A DNA stretch of 53,870 nucleotides, taken from NCBI GenBank assembly GCA_025057985.1, contig JANXEV010000004.1, positions 1 through 53,870 on the forward strand, in the 5' to 3' direction. The position numbers were made by a program, and so were the translations under genes. The DNA is from Candidatus Aenigmatarchaeota archaeon (GTDB lineage: Archaea; Aenigmatarchaeota; Aenigmatarchaeia; CG10238-14; SpSt-28). This document shows positions 40,444-49,896 of the stretch, piece after piece. The notes under the pieces are model-generated. The model did not search any database. It was not told the DNA's origin and saw nothing but the letters and a program-made list of their open reading frames with translations. Each line of letters opens with the position of its first letter. The stretch's first letter is position 1.

Positions 40444-43400
40444 TCAAAATCCTCCTCGCTATTTCCCTAACGTTTATACCTTCCCTAACTATTTTTGATG
40501 TGTCTAGCCCGTCCTCACCAGGTATAAACTGTATAACTCTATTCATTGCATCTCTTATCGTCCCATCGTAAGCTACTTTCAAATCCTGTAAAGCGCCAAC
40601 CAATCTCCTCTCCATGTAACCAGAATGCCTAGTTTTTAAACTTTTATCCATCAAACTCTCTCTAGAATTCATGTTATCGAAAAAGAATTCGAAAACGTTT
40701 AAACCATCTTTATAGCCTCTACCAACAAAACCTTTAGAAGCTAAACTTTTGTCATCCATCTTAAAATGAGGAAATGTCCTTCTGTAGTAACCTCTTTCAA
40801 TTCTCCTACCCATAACCATCTCTTGTCCGATGAGAGCGCCTATTTGTAATAAATTAACCATTCCTCCTCTAGCACCACACTTTATCATGTCTAAAACTTG
40901 GGATGGTTTGATTGCTTTCTCAAAAACAGCGGTAACCTCATTAACACATTTAGCTATTCTTTCCTTTATAACGTTTTCTAAAAATTCTTCTCCTGCTCTT
41001 CCTATTAAAATCGTCAACTCTCCTTTTTTATACTTCTCGATGAGTTCATTAACATCCTTCTCAGCTTTAAGGATTATTTTCTTGATTTCTTCTTTGTATG
41101 AAACATCTATATCCAACTCATCGATTCCAAAAGTCAAGCCAAACATATCCAAATAGTTTATTCCTAAAATCCCTACCTTGTATATAAACTCCTTAGCAAA
41201 ACTTTTACCGTAATCTTTTTCTATCTTGTTTATTATTTTTCCTCCATCTGCACTTATTCCATTTTTATCCAAAGTACCTTCTACCAACTGACCGTTTACT
41301 ATCTTTACGGAACCTATTTTTCCTTTGTATTCGATCGAAAAGTCTTTGGGTAGCAAAAGGCTGAAAACTTCTTTACCAGTAAAAACTTCTTTATCAGGTA
41401 TTTCCACATTTAAATCAACACTTCTTATAAGTTTAACCACATCTTCTCTTTTCAACCTAGTATCATCTTTCGTCAACATATAAAGCCCGGTAATTTCATC
41501 TCTTATTGGACCGATAATGGGAGATGAATACCTTGGACTTCTTATGTTCTTTTCTACAGCCGCTAAAAATTCTATCTCAGCCCTAGCTTCTGCTGTTTGT
41601 ACAGTATGTAAATTCATCTCATCTCCGTCAAAATCGGCGTTATAAGGCGTACAAACGGCAACGTTAAGTCTAAAAGTTTGATGAGGCATCACTTTAACTC
41701 TATGAGCCATCATACTCATTCTGTGCAAACTTGGTTGTCTGTTGAAAATCGCTATATCTCCGTCTATCAAATGTCTTTCGACAATGTAACCAACTTCCAA
41801 TTCTTTTGCAACTTCCTCTTTGTTACTCTCCAAAATTTTCTTTCTTCTTCCATCCAACTTTATAATATAATTAGCTCCTGGCCAGACATCTGGCCCATTT
41901 AACACATATCTTCTTAACTCCTCTATGTTTTTTTCAGTAACTCTAACTGGTATTGTTAGTTCTTTTGCAACGACCAAAGGTACTCCAACTTCATCTACTC
42001 CAATTCTAGGATCTGGCGAAATTACAGTTCTGGCGGAAAAATTAACTCTTTTACCTAGAAGATTTCCTCTAAACCTACCTTCTTTCGTTTTTAATCTTTG
42101 GGTAAGTGCTTTTAAAACCCTACCAGACCTATGTCTAGCCGGTGGTATTCCAGTCAATTCGTTATCGATATATGTCGCTACATGATATTGCAATAACTCC
42201 CAAAGGTCGTTCAACAAAAACTCTGGAGCACCGAGCTCAATGTTTTCTCTAAATCTATCATTTATTCTTACTATTTCAACTAACTTGTGGGTTAAGTCGT
42301 CTTCGCTTCTCTCTCCTGTCTCTAAAGTTATGGATGGTCTAACAGTTACAGGTGGTATTGGTAGAACTGTTATTATCAACCACTCAGGTCTAATTTTTAT
42401 TCCCAGTATCTTCAAATCGTCCTCAATCATTTTTTCTAATCTCTCTCTGATTTCTATAGAATTCAAGGTCTTACTACCTTCAACAAAAGTATATGGTTTA
42501 ACAAACTTAATTTCTTTCTGTTCGGTCTTGCAGTGCGGACATTTTTTGGTGATTATTTTCGATATTTCTCCCCAAGAAACTTTATTCTTCTTTAATTCTT
42601 CCAATTTTTCCTTCTCTATAAGTATCCTACTACACTTTCTACACGTAATCTGCAAAAGGAAGTGTATAAATTTAGAGTAGTGGGGATGGATAACAGGTTT
42701 TATCAACTCCAAATATCCAAAATGTCCTGTACATTCACCTATGTTACCACCACAAACTCTACACCTTATTCCAGGTTCTATCGTACCCAATCTTGGATCC
42801 ATTATTCCACCTTCAATCGGATAACCCTCTTCATCATAAATGTCTATTTTTGTTATTTTCGCGAAAGACATCTTTCTTATAGTTTCTGGATCCAATATGC
42901 TAAACTCTATTTTATTAACCTTTCCCTCTTCGTCTACTCTAATCTTCGGATAAATTAGCATGCTTTTCAATTCGTCTAGCATCAACTTAAAAGCATAACT
43001 CATTTCAACGCTAGCTATATCTGCCTTATCACCATCTATAGGACAGAAATATCTGTTTTTAACTCTATCATGCACTGCCACCATCCCACATTCCTTACAA
43101 ATAGGTAAAACTATCTTATCAGAATCGAACCTTTCTTTAAGAGTTAAAACTGCTCCGTGAGCTAACAAACAATCCTTTTCCATTTCACCCAATCTCAAAC
43201 CACCTTCTTTACTTCTCCCTTCAGTAGGTTGTCTTGTTAGCAATGTTACAGGACCTCTAGCCCTTACTTGTATTTTGTTTGATACAAGATGATCCAATCT
43301 CATGTAGTATGCACAACCAACGAAAATTTCGACTGTGAATTTTCTACCAGTTCTACCATCATACATAACTTCCTTACCTGATTCCCTAAAACCTAACTTC

Positions 43401-44731
43401 TTCAAAACTGCCTTAAGTTCATCTTCTTTAGTTGGATTAAAAGCTGGTGCGTCTATAATTCTTCCGGAAAGTGATGCAACTTTTCCGGCCAAAATTTCTA
43501 AAAGTTGGCCCACAGTCATTCTACTAGGTAAACCATGTGGATTAAAAATTATGTCAGGAATTATGCCACTTTCTGTAAAAGGCATGTCCTCAGGTGAAGC
43601 TAATATACCCATAACTCCTTTTTGTCCATGCCTCGATGCAAACTTATCTCCAACTTCAGGCTTCTTCAAATCTCTCACAACAACTTTTACTAATTTCGTA
43701 CCGTCTGTTGTTTGAGTAATATAAACTCGATCCACTATACCTTTGTCTCCATGTCTTAATCTAACCGAAGACTCTCTAAGATTCTCTCCGCTCAGAAATA
43801 TTTTTTCCATTTTCCCCAAGAATCTCAATGGAGAAACTCGTCCTATCAAAACCTGATCCGAATTTACATTCGTCTCAGGATTTATTATACCATCCTCTGG
43901 TAAATGTTTGTATTCATCCTCACCAGCATAACCTCTTACTCCTGGCTGCGGAACTCCTATAACATCCTGTTGACCGCCCATATAAATTTTTTCTTCAGCC
44001 TCGTATGTTCTGTACATATAACTCCAAAACATACCTCTTTCGACAGAAGCCCTGTTTATAACAACTCCGTCTTCTATGTTGTATCCTTCAAACGTAGTCA
44101 CAGCTATGACGACATTAAATCCATGTGGATACTCGTCAGCTTTAGTTATTTTGTTTATGTAAGTTTGGACTAGAGGTTTTTGTGGATATAAAAGAATGTT
44201 CAATTTACTATCAACTCGGTTCAAAAAGTTTTGCACAGGTATTCCTATCGCTTGGTCATTCATCTTAGAACCATAATTGACTCTATCTCCTCGATTAAAC
44301 TCTGGATATGGTACAAAAGATGCGGAAAATCCAAAAATAACAGCAGGGTCTATTTCCAAATGTGTGTGTTCTTTTGTTAACTCCTCCGGCCTACTAGCTA
44401 TATAAGAATTTTCTTCTTCTTCTGCGTCTAAAAATTCTATTATACCGTTCTTGACTAGGTCTGAGAAAGTCAACTCACCCTTTCTAACTTTTTCTAAAAT
44501 TTCTTCTGTCAACTTTGGTTTGCCGTCTTCTACTACAATCAAAGGCCTTATTACCCTTCCAGGAGAAGTTAAAATTCTAACTTCATTCAAATGCTCATAA
44601 TAAGCAATATTAACCGTGTGTGGAATTTTGCCTTCCCTTCTCAACTTTCTAAATTCCTCTACAATTTTCTTAGGATCATTTGTTCTACCAAGATATTTTC
44701 CGTCCAAAAATATATCAGCCATTCTCCTCAC
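40433..44731 (-). CDS. RNA polymerase B'-A' fusion protein (1432 aa)
   Basis: N-terminal ~595 aa is RpoB' ('GDKFASRHGQKGVMG', 'MRLDHLVSNKIQVRARGP') running in frame into RpoA' ('MDPRLGTIEPGIRCRVCGGNIGECTGHFGYLEL', 'NADFDGDEMNLH'). Confidence 0.95.
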   Translation of the reverse strand: MRRMADIFLDGKYLGRTNDPKKIVEEFRKLRREGKIPHTVNIAYYEHLNEVRILTSPGRVIRPLIVVEDGKPKLTEEILEKVRKGELTFSDLVKNGIIEFLDAEEEENSYIASRPEELTKEHTHLEIDPAVIFGFSASFVPYPEFNRGDRVNYGSKMNDQAIGIPVQNFLNRVDSKLNILLYPQKPLVQTYINKITKADEYPHGFNVVIAVTTFEGYNIEDGVVINRASVERGMFWSYMYRTYEAEEKIYMGGQQDVIGVPQPGVRGYAGEDEYKHLPEDGIINPETNVNSDQVLIGRVSPLRFLGKMEKIFLSGENLRESSVRLRHGDKGIVDRVYITQTTDGTKLVKVVVRDLKKPEVGDKFASRHGQKGVMGILASPEDMPFTESGIIPDIIFNPHGLPSRMTVGQLLEILAGKVASLSGRIIDAPAFNPTKEDELKAVLKKLGFRESGKEVMYDGRTGRKFTVEIFVGCAYYMRLDHLVSNKIQVRARGPVTLLTRQPTEGRSKEGGLRLGEMEKDCLLAHGAVLTLKERFDSDKIVLPICKECGMVAVHDRVKNRYFCPIDGDKADIASVEMSYAFKLMLDELKSMLIYPKIRVDEEGKVNKIEFSILDPETIRKMSFAKITKIDIYDEEGYPIEGGIMDPRLGTIEPGIRCRVCGGNIGECTGHFGYLELIKPVIHPHYSKFIHFLLQITCRKCSRILIEKEKLEELKKNKVSWGEISKIITKKCPHCKTEQKEIKFVKPYTFVEGSKTLNSIEIRERLEKMIEDDLKILGIKIRPEWLIITVLPIPPVTVRPSITLETGERSEDDLTHKLVEIVRINDRFRENIELGAPEFLLNDLWELLQYHVATYIDNELTGIPPARHRSGRVLKALTQRLKTKEGRFRGNLLGKRVNFSARTVISPDPRIGVDEVGVPLVVAKELTIPVRVTEKNIEELRRYVLNGPDVWPGANYIIKLDGRRKKILESNKEEVAKELEVGYIVERHLIDGDIAIFNRQPSLHRMSMMAHRVKVMPHQTFRLNVAVCTPYNADFDGDEMNLHTVQTAEARAEIEFLAAVEKNIRSPRYSSPIIGPIRDEITGLYMLTKDDTRLKREDVVKLIRSVDLNVEIPDKEVFTGKEVFSLLLPKDFSIEYKGKIGSVKIVNGQLVEGTLDKNGISADGGKIINKIEKDYGKSFAKEFIYKVGILGINYLDMFGLTFGIDELDIDVSYKEEIKKIILKAEKDVNELIEKYKKGELTILIGRAGEEFLENVIKERIAKCVNEVTAVFEKAIKPSQVLDMIKCGARGGMVNLLQIGALIGQEMVMGRRIERGYYRRTFPHFKMDDKSLASKGFVGRGYKDGLNVFEFFFDNMNSRESLMDKSLKTRHSGYMERRLVGALQDLKVAYDGTIRDAMNRVIQFIPGEDGLDTSKIVREGINVREIARRILNAS

Positions 44732-46217
44732 CTTTCATCAAATTCCTAATCACAGGTAATATACTCCTTTCTTCGACTCCAGTCGTAATAGACGCCGAAA
44801 TAGCCAGATACTTTCTTAAACCTATATTTGCACCTTCTGGGGTTTGGGTCGCACACAATTTACCAAAATGTGTTGGGTGTAATTCTCTCGCTTCGAAATG
44901 TTCTTGAGATGAAGACAAAGGAGAGACTACACTCCTCATGTGAGTGTTTGTTTTCGTCCAGCTACTTCTTTCCAATCTTTGAGTAACACCTGTTCTACCA
45001 CCAATCCAAGTACCGACAGCCATCGCAGAAATTATTTGATTGGTCAAAATTGTATTTTCTACAACAGACTGTAGGGGGGGTAGTTTTCCTCTTTTTGTCA
45101 ATTTTTGATAATTGTAATTCATTCTCACCACCAAACCCCATTTACCCAGTAAAATCGATCTCAATAGAAGTTCCAATAAATCACCGGACATCTTTATTCT
45201 TTTGTTAGCGTAGTGATCAACATCGTCTTCTTCTATTAAACCGAAATGAAGTTTTATCATTTTTTCTACGGTTTTTGCCAAAAAGAAAGCTTTAGTCAAT
45301 CTATTCTCCGGTTCTTGACCCAGATGTGGTAAAAGATACTTGTCTATCATTTTTATAGCCTGCTTCTTCCTAATCGATTTTTGTGGTATCCTCAAAAACT
45401 TACCCAATTCATCTATAGCTTCGTTTGAATCTTTAATCGGATATTCTAAGACATTAATCAAAAATGCTTCTTGAATTCTTTCATCAAGAGAAATCGCCTC
45501 TACTAAGTCCTTGTCTTTTTCCAACCCGAGAGCTTTCAATATTATCACAATAGGAATTCTTAAAACGTTAGCAAAAGTTATATAAATTTCTCCAGTCCTT
45601 TTTCTTTCTAAAAGATGTTTTTGAATGAATCCCTCTTTCTCAGAATGTATTCTCGCTTTCTCCGTTATAGATCCTTCATTACTCTTTTCTACGATTATCC
45701 TATCTGTCGCTATTTCTTCTATAAGCATCAATATTCTTTCTGTCCCACCTATTATGAAATAACCTCCTGGGTCGTTTGGGTCTTCCCCTGCCTCTATAAG
45801 TTCTCTTTCACTCATTTTCGAGAGAGGACAAAACTTAGATTTAACCATAACTGGTAAATCGCCGATTTCTATCATCAATGGTCTGCTTTCTATACCGTTT
45901 AAGACCTGAGTCATTTCAACATACATAGGCGCGGCGTACGTGAGATTTCTCATCCTTGCTTCCATGGGTAGAATATTCCTTATTGAACCGTCAAATTCCT
46001 TTACCCTTGGTTGACCTAACTCAAATTTTCCTAATTTTATCTCTAATTCTCCTATTTCAGGTATTTCTGGTCTTATTTTACCAATGCTTTTTATTATTTT
46101 CGGTATTCTTCTTTCAACAAAGTCGTTAAAAGATTCTATTTGGAAGTTTACCAAACCTTTTTCTTGAAGATAAGACCTCATCAAGATTGTGAATATTCTA
46201 TCCATTTTTCTATTCAC
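44715..46217 (-). CDS. rpoB2: RNA polymerase subunit B''
   Basis: 'FNDFVERRIPKII', 'GGYFIIGGTERILM', 'ELHPTHFGKLCATQTPEGANIGLRKYLA'. Confidence 0.95.
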   Translation of the reverse strand: MNRKMDRIFTILMRSYLQEKGLVNFQIESFNDFVERRIPKIIKSIGKIRPEIPEIGELEIKLGKFELGQPRVKEFDGSIRNILPMEARMRNLTYAAPMYVEMTQVLNGIESRPLMIEIGDLPVMVKSKFCPLSKMSERELIEAGEDPNDPGGYFIIGGTERILMLIEEIATDRIIVEKSNEGSITEKARIHSEKEGFIQKHLLERKRTGEIYITFANVLRIPIVIILKALGLEKDKDLVEAISLDERIQEAFLINVLEYPIKDSNEAIDELGKFLRIPQKSIRKKQAIKMIDKYLLPHLGQEPENRLTKAFFLAKTVEKMIKLHFGLIEEDDVDHYANKRIKMSGDLLELLLRSILLGKWGLVVRMNYNYQKLTKRGKLPPLQSVVENTILTNQIISAMAVGTWIGGRTGVTQRLERSSWTKTNTHMRSVVSPLSSSQEHFEARELHPTHFGKLCATQTPEGANIGLRKYLAISASITTGVEERSILPVIRNLMKGEENG

Positions 46218-46452
46218 CCTTTTCTATAACAATTCTATAGTAGATAGTTTCACCTGCGGTTTCACTCTTTCTAGTAATTTTAATCACATCACCTGGTTTG
46301 GCGTTCAAAATCTTTACCTGCGGATCGGTACTATAAATTCTAGGTAGGTTTTTTAACGAGCCGTATTTTTCTACTATCTCTTTTTTCTCCTCCTCAGTAA
46401 CTATCTCGTGTTTAGGCACCAATTCATGTTTAGAAACATCAATTTTCTTCAC
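46210..46452 (-). CDS. rpoH: RNA polymerase subunit H
   Basis: 'HELVPKHEIVTEEEKKEIVEKYG...PRIYSTDPQVKILNAKPGDVIKITRKSETAGETIYYRIV'. Confidence 0.95.
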   Translation of the reverse strand: MKKIDVSKHELVPKHEIVTEEEKKEIVEKYGSLKNLPRIYSTDPQVKILNAKPGDVIKITRKSETAGETIYYRIVIEKGE

Positions 46453-46523
46453 TACCTCACCTTTTTAGGCCCATAGATTATATATACCGATTGAAATTAT
46501 TAATTTTTGAGAGTTTAAAAATC

Positions 46524-47573
46524 TTACAAGTTATACTTATAAAGGGTTGAATCTTCAGGCTTGACTATCCATCTATCCATATATCTTTTTTCGTTTTGCA
46601 GCACAACAACTCTACCATCTTTATCTTCATCCATATACTTAAAGTTAGGTAAAAATTCGGAAAATTTATTCACCCAGTTCTTTATCTCATCAATTGTTAA
46701 CATATGTTTCTCTGTCAACCTACTCTTAGAATAGCCTACATGCATATAAGACTTCACTTCTACAAAATTAGGATTTCCTTTCTCCACTAACTTTACAAAC
46801 TCTTTTATTTCATCCTCACTATCGTTTATACCTTTTATCAATGTTATTCTTATCACGGTTCTAGATTTTGTTTTAGACAAAAACTCTAAACTTTTGTCAA
46901 AATTTTCCCAAAAATTTTTCTTAGTCGGTAAGTTCACCCTCATAAAAGTCTCTATTCTACCAGCGTTCATCGATAAGTAAATTTGTGTCGGTAGTGCATT
47001 CTCTTCTTCCAGTCTCATCAACATTTCTGGCTCCTGACCGTTAGTCACCAAAAAAACGGACTTCGTTTGTTTTAGACTCTTTATATATTTAATCATTTCA
47101 GGAAGCTTGGGATAAAGGGTAGGCTCACCTATCAATGATATTGCAAAATGGGTCGGTGTTTTTGCTTCCTCATACAATTCTTTTATAGTTTTCTCATTCC
47201 CACCAAAACCGGTTAATAATTGATTTCTTAAATTTATCAAATTTTCAACAATCTCTTTCGGATCATCCACTACATCTTCACTCATCTTTAAATTTTCGAA
47301 AAAATTTATTGGTCTCCAACAGTGAATACATCTGTTAGTACAAAATAGACCGGACGGAGAAAATTCCATACATCTATGAGTTTCTATTCCGAAAAACTTT
47401 CTCTTGTAACAGACCTTTTCTCCTTTTATAGATTTTTTAGTATAGTGGCAAACATCTACTACGGAATGTCCAAAAACTCTGTACTGGGCAGATTTCAACG
47501 CATTCTCAAGATTTATATCCAATCTCAAATTTTTCTTCTGTTCCCTCATTAAGCTATTAATGCAAAAAATCAT
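46524..47573 (-). CDS. taw1: tRNA 4-demethylwyosine synthase (TYW1/Taw1 radical SAM)
   Basis: 'CYKRKFFGIETHRCMEFSPSGLFCTNRCIHCWRPI', 'FAISLIGEPTLYPKLPEMI'. Confidence 0.93.
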   Translation of the reverse strand: MIFCINSLMREQKKNLRLDINLENALKSAQYRVFGHSVVDVCHYTKKSIKGEKVCYKRKFFGIETHRCMEFSPSGLFCTNRCIHCWRPINFFENLKMSEDVVDDPKEIVENLINLRNQLLTGFGGNEKTIKELYEEAKTPTHFAISLIGEPTLYPKLPEMIKYIKSLKQTKSVFLVTNGQEPEMLMRLEEENALPTQIYLSMNAGRIETFMRVNLPTKKNFWENFDKSLEFLSKTKSRTVIRITLIKGINDSEDEIKEFVKLVEKGNPNFVEVKSYMHVGYSKSRLTEKHMLTIDEIKNWVNKFSEFLPNFKYMDEDKDGRVVVLQNEKRYMDRWIVKPEDSTLYKYNL

Positions 47574-47584
47574 AAAAAGAAAAT

Positions 47585-47860
47585 ATGACAGAAGTTATCA
47601 AGGTTGTTGTATACGGTAAAGTTCAAAAAATAGGGTACAGATATTTTGTGCAGAGATACGCGAAAATACTTGGGTTAAAAGGTTATGTAAGAAATTTGCC
47701 AGACAATAAAGTGGAAGCCGTTTTTGTCGGAGAAAAAGAAGATATAGAAAAAATGCTAGAAATAATGAGAAAATCACATCCTTTAGCAAGAGTTGAAAAA
47801 ATGGAAACAGAAAGATTGAACACTGAAGTTAATTTCCAAGATTTCGAAATCATTTTTTAA
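47585..47860 (+). CDS. acyP: Acylphosphatase
   Basis: 'VYGKVQKIGYRYFVQRYAKILGLKGYVRNLPDNKVEAVFVGEKEDIEKM'. Confidence 0.93.
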   Translation: MTEVIKVVVYGKVQKIGYRYFVQRYAKILGLKGYVRNLPDNKVEAVFVGEKEDIEKMLEIMRKSHPLARVEKMETERLNTEVNFQDFEIIF

Positions 47861-47885
47861 TCAATTTTATAAAAATTTATTAAGT

Positions 47886-47976
47886 GCTCCCCTCGTCTAG
47901 TCCGGTCAAGGACACGGCCCTCTCGAGGCCGGAACGCGGGTTCAAATGAAATATTCTGGAAATCCCGCGGGGAGCA
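47886..47976 (+). tRNA. tRNA-Glu(CTC) with 16-nt noncanonical T-loop intron (47947..47962, position 59/60)
   Basis: GCTCCCC...GGGGAGC A; anticodon arm CGGCC-CTCTCGA-GGCCG; T-arm BHB GCGGG-TTCA-[AA|T]-GAAATATTC-TGGA-[AA|T]-CCCGC. Confidence 0.93.
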
Positions 47977-48017
47977 CTTTTTTCTTTATTAAATATCGAG
48001 TAAATCTAAATATTAGC

Positions 48018-48148
48018 GCGGGGGTCGCCTAGCCTGGTCGATGGCGGCAGATAAAATATAGCTGAAGCTCAGAATTAGCCGAGGCTTAGGTGCTAAGAAG
48101 AAACCTGCTGGGTTAGTCCCTTCGTGGGTTCAAATCCCACCCCCCGCA
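48018..48148 (+). tRNA. tRNA-Leu(TAG) with two introns (48051..48083, 33 nt at 30/31; 48091..48102, 12 nt at 37/38)
   Basis: GCGGGGG...CCCCCGC A; mature anticodon arm GCAGG-CTTAGGA-CCTGC; intron 1 motif CGGC-[AG|A]...GCCG-[AG|G]. Confidence 0.85.
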
Positions 48149-48210
48149 TTTTTTCTAAACTTTTCAAAAAAGAACGAAATTAAAAAAGAAAGAAAGGGGG
48201 GGATCTGAGT

Positions 48211-48498
48211 TTATTTTTCGATGAAAGACTCGTAGACTACAAAGAGCGTCCCGACCAAAGCAAAAAGCCAGCCAACTACTTCAAAAAGCTGACCTAGGCT
48301 GGACCAAACTCCTACTCCTACATAGCTTGCGAGTGTCGTTGCAATTGGAAATGTCCCTGCAAATAGGAAGAATATTCCAGCTATTATTAACCAATTGAAT
48401 CCCTTTCTGGCTGTGTTCCTGAATTTCAGATATTCTGCAAAAACTGCTGCGAGTAGAAACGCTATTCCTAAGTCTATTAAACCACCGAACACTACCAT
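48211..48498 (-). CDS. Small integral membrane protein (3 predicted TMs)
   Basis: 95 aa hydrophobic ORF; preceded by an AT-rich upstream region. Confidence 0.6.
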   Translation of the reverse strand: MVVFGGLIDLGIAFLLAAVFAEYLKFRNTARKGFNWLIIAGIFFLFAGTFPIATTLASYVGVGVWSSLGQLFEVVGWLFALVGTLFVVYESFIEK

Positions 48499-48605
48499 TT
48501 TCTCACCAATTAAAATTTATCTAAATGTATTTATAAACCCAAACCAAAACAAAGACCGTTACAAAAAAATAACAAAAGTGGGAAAGAAAAAACTAGAGTT
48601 GATTC

Positions 48606-48704
48606 TTACTCTTCCTCTTCTTCTTCGTAGTCTTCGTCTTCCCAGTCCTCGTCTTCCCAGTCTTCTTCTGCCATTTCTTCGTCTTCCCAGTCTTCTTCTG
48701 CCAT
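48606..48704 (-). CDS. 32-aa ultra-acidic microprotein
   Basis: ATG..TAA encodes MAEEDWEDEEMAEEDWEDEDWEDEDYEEEEEE with upstream GGTGA; below the ORF-track length cutoff. Confidence 0.6.
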   Translation of the reverse strand: MAEEDWEDEEMAEEDWEDEDWEDEDYEEEEEE

Positions 48705-48772
48705 TTCTTCACCTAATCTATAGTGAAATTAAGGTATTTAAATTTTTTATGTTACGTTGGAAACTTATAATT

Positions 48773-49046
48773 GCGGGGGCTAGGTCTGGGGGGCTCGGCC
48801 TCCCCTACATCGGCAAATGGTCGACATGGCCGAACCGAAAGCTTCGGGACGGTGTGTCATGCATAGTCACTCCGATTGTTCAACAATGATGCAACGTTCC
48901 CACGGGTACGGTTGCCTACGAATCCCCCAGGACCGGAAGGTAGCAAGGGTAAGTAGTCAACCGTGTGCTGTGGGAGTCACGTTGCTTAGAAGGACAATCG
49001 GGTAAAGTGACTATGTATGACATATCAACTCGAAGCGTGCCCCCGC
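48773..49046 (+). ncRNA. SRP (7S) RNA
   Basis: Terminal helix GCGGGGGC/GCCCCCGC, conserved SRP54-binding 'CAGGACCGGAAGGTAGCAAGGGTAAG' region, ~274 nt. Confidence 0.95.
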
Positions 49047-49097
49047 GATTTCTATTCCAATTTTTCAAAATTTAAATTACTTCGATAAATTTACTAA

Positions 49098-49874
49098 ATG
49101 GCGAAGTTAAAGGAAAGATCTACCAGGAACAGAAAGATAATAATCTTGGGGGCCATAATTATTATTGCAATGATATTTCTTACTCAATATTACTTTAAAT
49201 TCTTAGAAAAGGTTTCTACAAACCATTTATCGAATCTACCAAAAAAAGAACTAAATTATACTAGCATGGTCAGCCTACATATACCGGCTGTAGATTCTTA
49301 TGGTAACGGTGTTTCTACTTTACTAAAAGTTTACATGTTACCGGGAGAAGGCAAAACTTTAGTCGATATTAACCAACTTCTTTTTTGGATAGACACACAA
49401 CAATCTATACAAACAGCTAAGAAAGTAGCACAAGAAGTCACAGGAGTTGACTTATCAAAATTTGATCTAGTATATTCGATTGAAGAAATTAACGCCAGTA
49501 TAATAGAGGGACCATCAGCTGGGGCAGCGATAACCATAGCTACCATCGCTGCGATAAAAGGAAAAGATTTGAGAAATGACGTTATGATAACCGGGACGAT
49601 AAATCCGGACGGGAGTATAGGTCAAGTTGGTGGAATTTTGGCTAAAGCTCAAGCAGCAAAAGAATCCGGGGCTTCTATTCTTCTAGTTCCGAAAGGACAA
49701 GGCACGCAAGTAACTTACATACCAAAAGAAGTTTGCGAGAAAATAGGCCAATTCACATTTTGTAAGATAACTTATCATAAAGAGATTGTAAACGTTGGGA
49801 GGTCTGTAGGAATAAACCTAATCGAAGTTTCTCATATAAAAGAAGCTATGGAATATTTCGGACTGAAAGACTAA
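49098..49874 (+). CDS. Membrane-anchored Lon-like (S16) serine protease
   Basis: 'IIEGPSAGAAITIATIAAIKGKDLRNDVMITGTINPDGSIGQVGGILAKAQAAKESGASILLVPKG'. Confidence 0.9.
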   Translation: MAKLKERSTRNRKIIILGAIIIIAMIFLTQYYFKFLEKVSTNHLSNLPKKELNYTSMVSLHIPAVDSYGNGVSTLLKVYMLPGEGKTLVDINQLLFWIDTQQSIQTAKKVAQEVTGVDLSKFDLVYSIEEINASIIEGPSAGAAITIATIAAIKGKDLRNDVMITGTINPDGSIGQVGGILAKAQAAKESGASILLVPKGQGTQVTYIPKEVCEKIGQFTFCKITYHKEIVNVGRSVGINLIEVSHIKEAMEYFGLKD

Positions 49875-49896
49875 TATTAGTAAAACAAAAAATATT

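Noticed and set aside
40830-44173. Several plus-strand ORFs (62-146 aa) opposite rpo genes, and similar ones opposite leuS, polB, fusA, tuf
   Set aside because: Antisense shadow ORFs of strongly supported coding genes; low-complexity translations
48061-48090. Alternative reading of the tRNA-Leu anticodon as CAG (loop CTCAGAA)
   Set aside because: Splice motif CGGC/GCCG with AG|A and AG|G bulges, and pairing with GAAG at the second site, fit TAG clearly better
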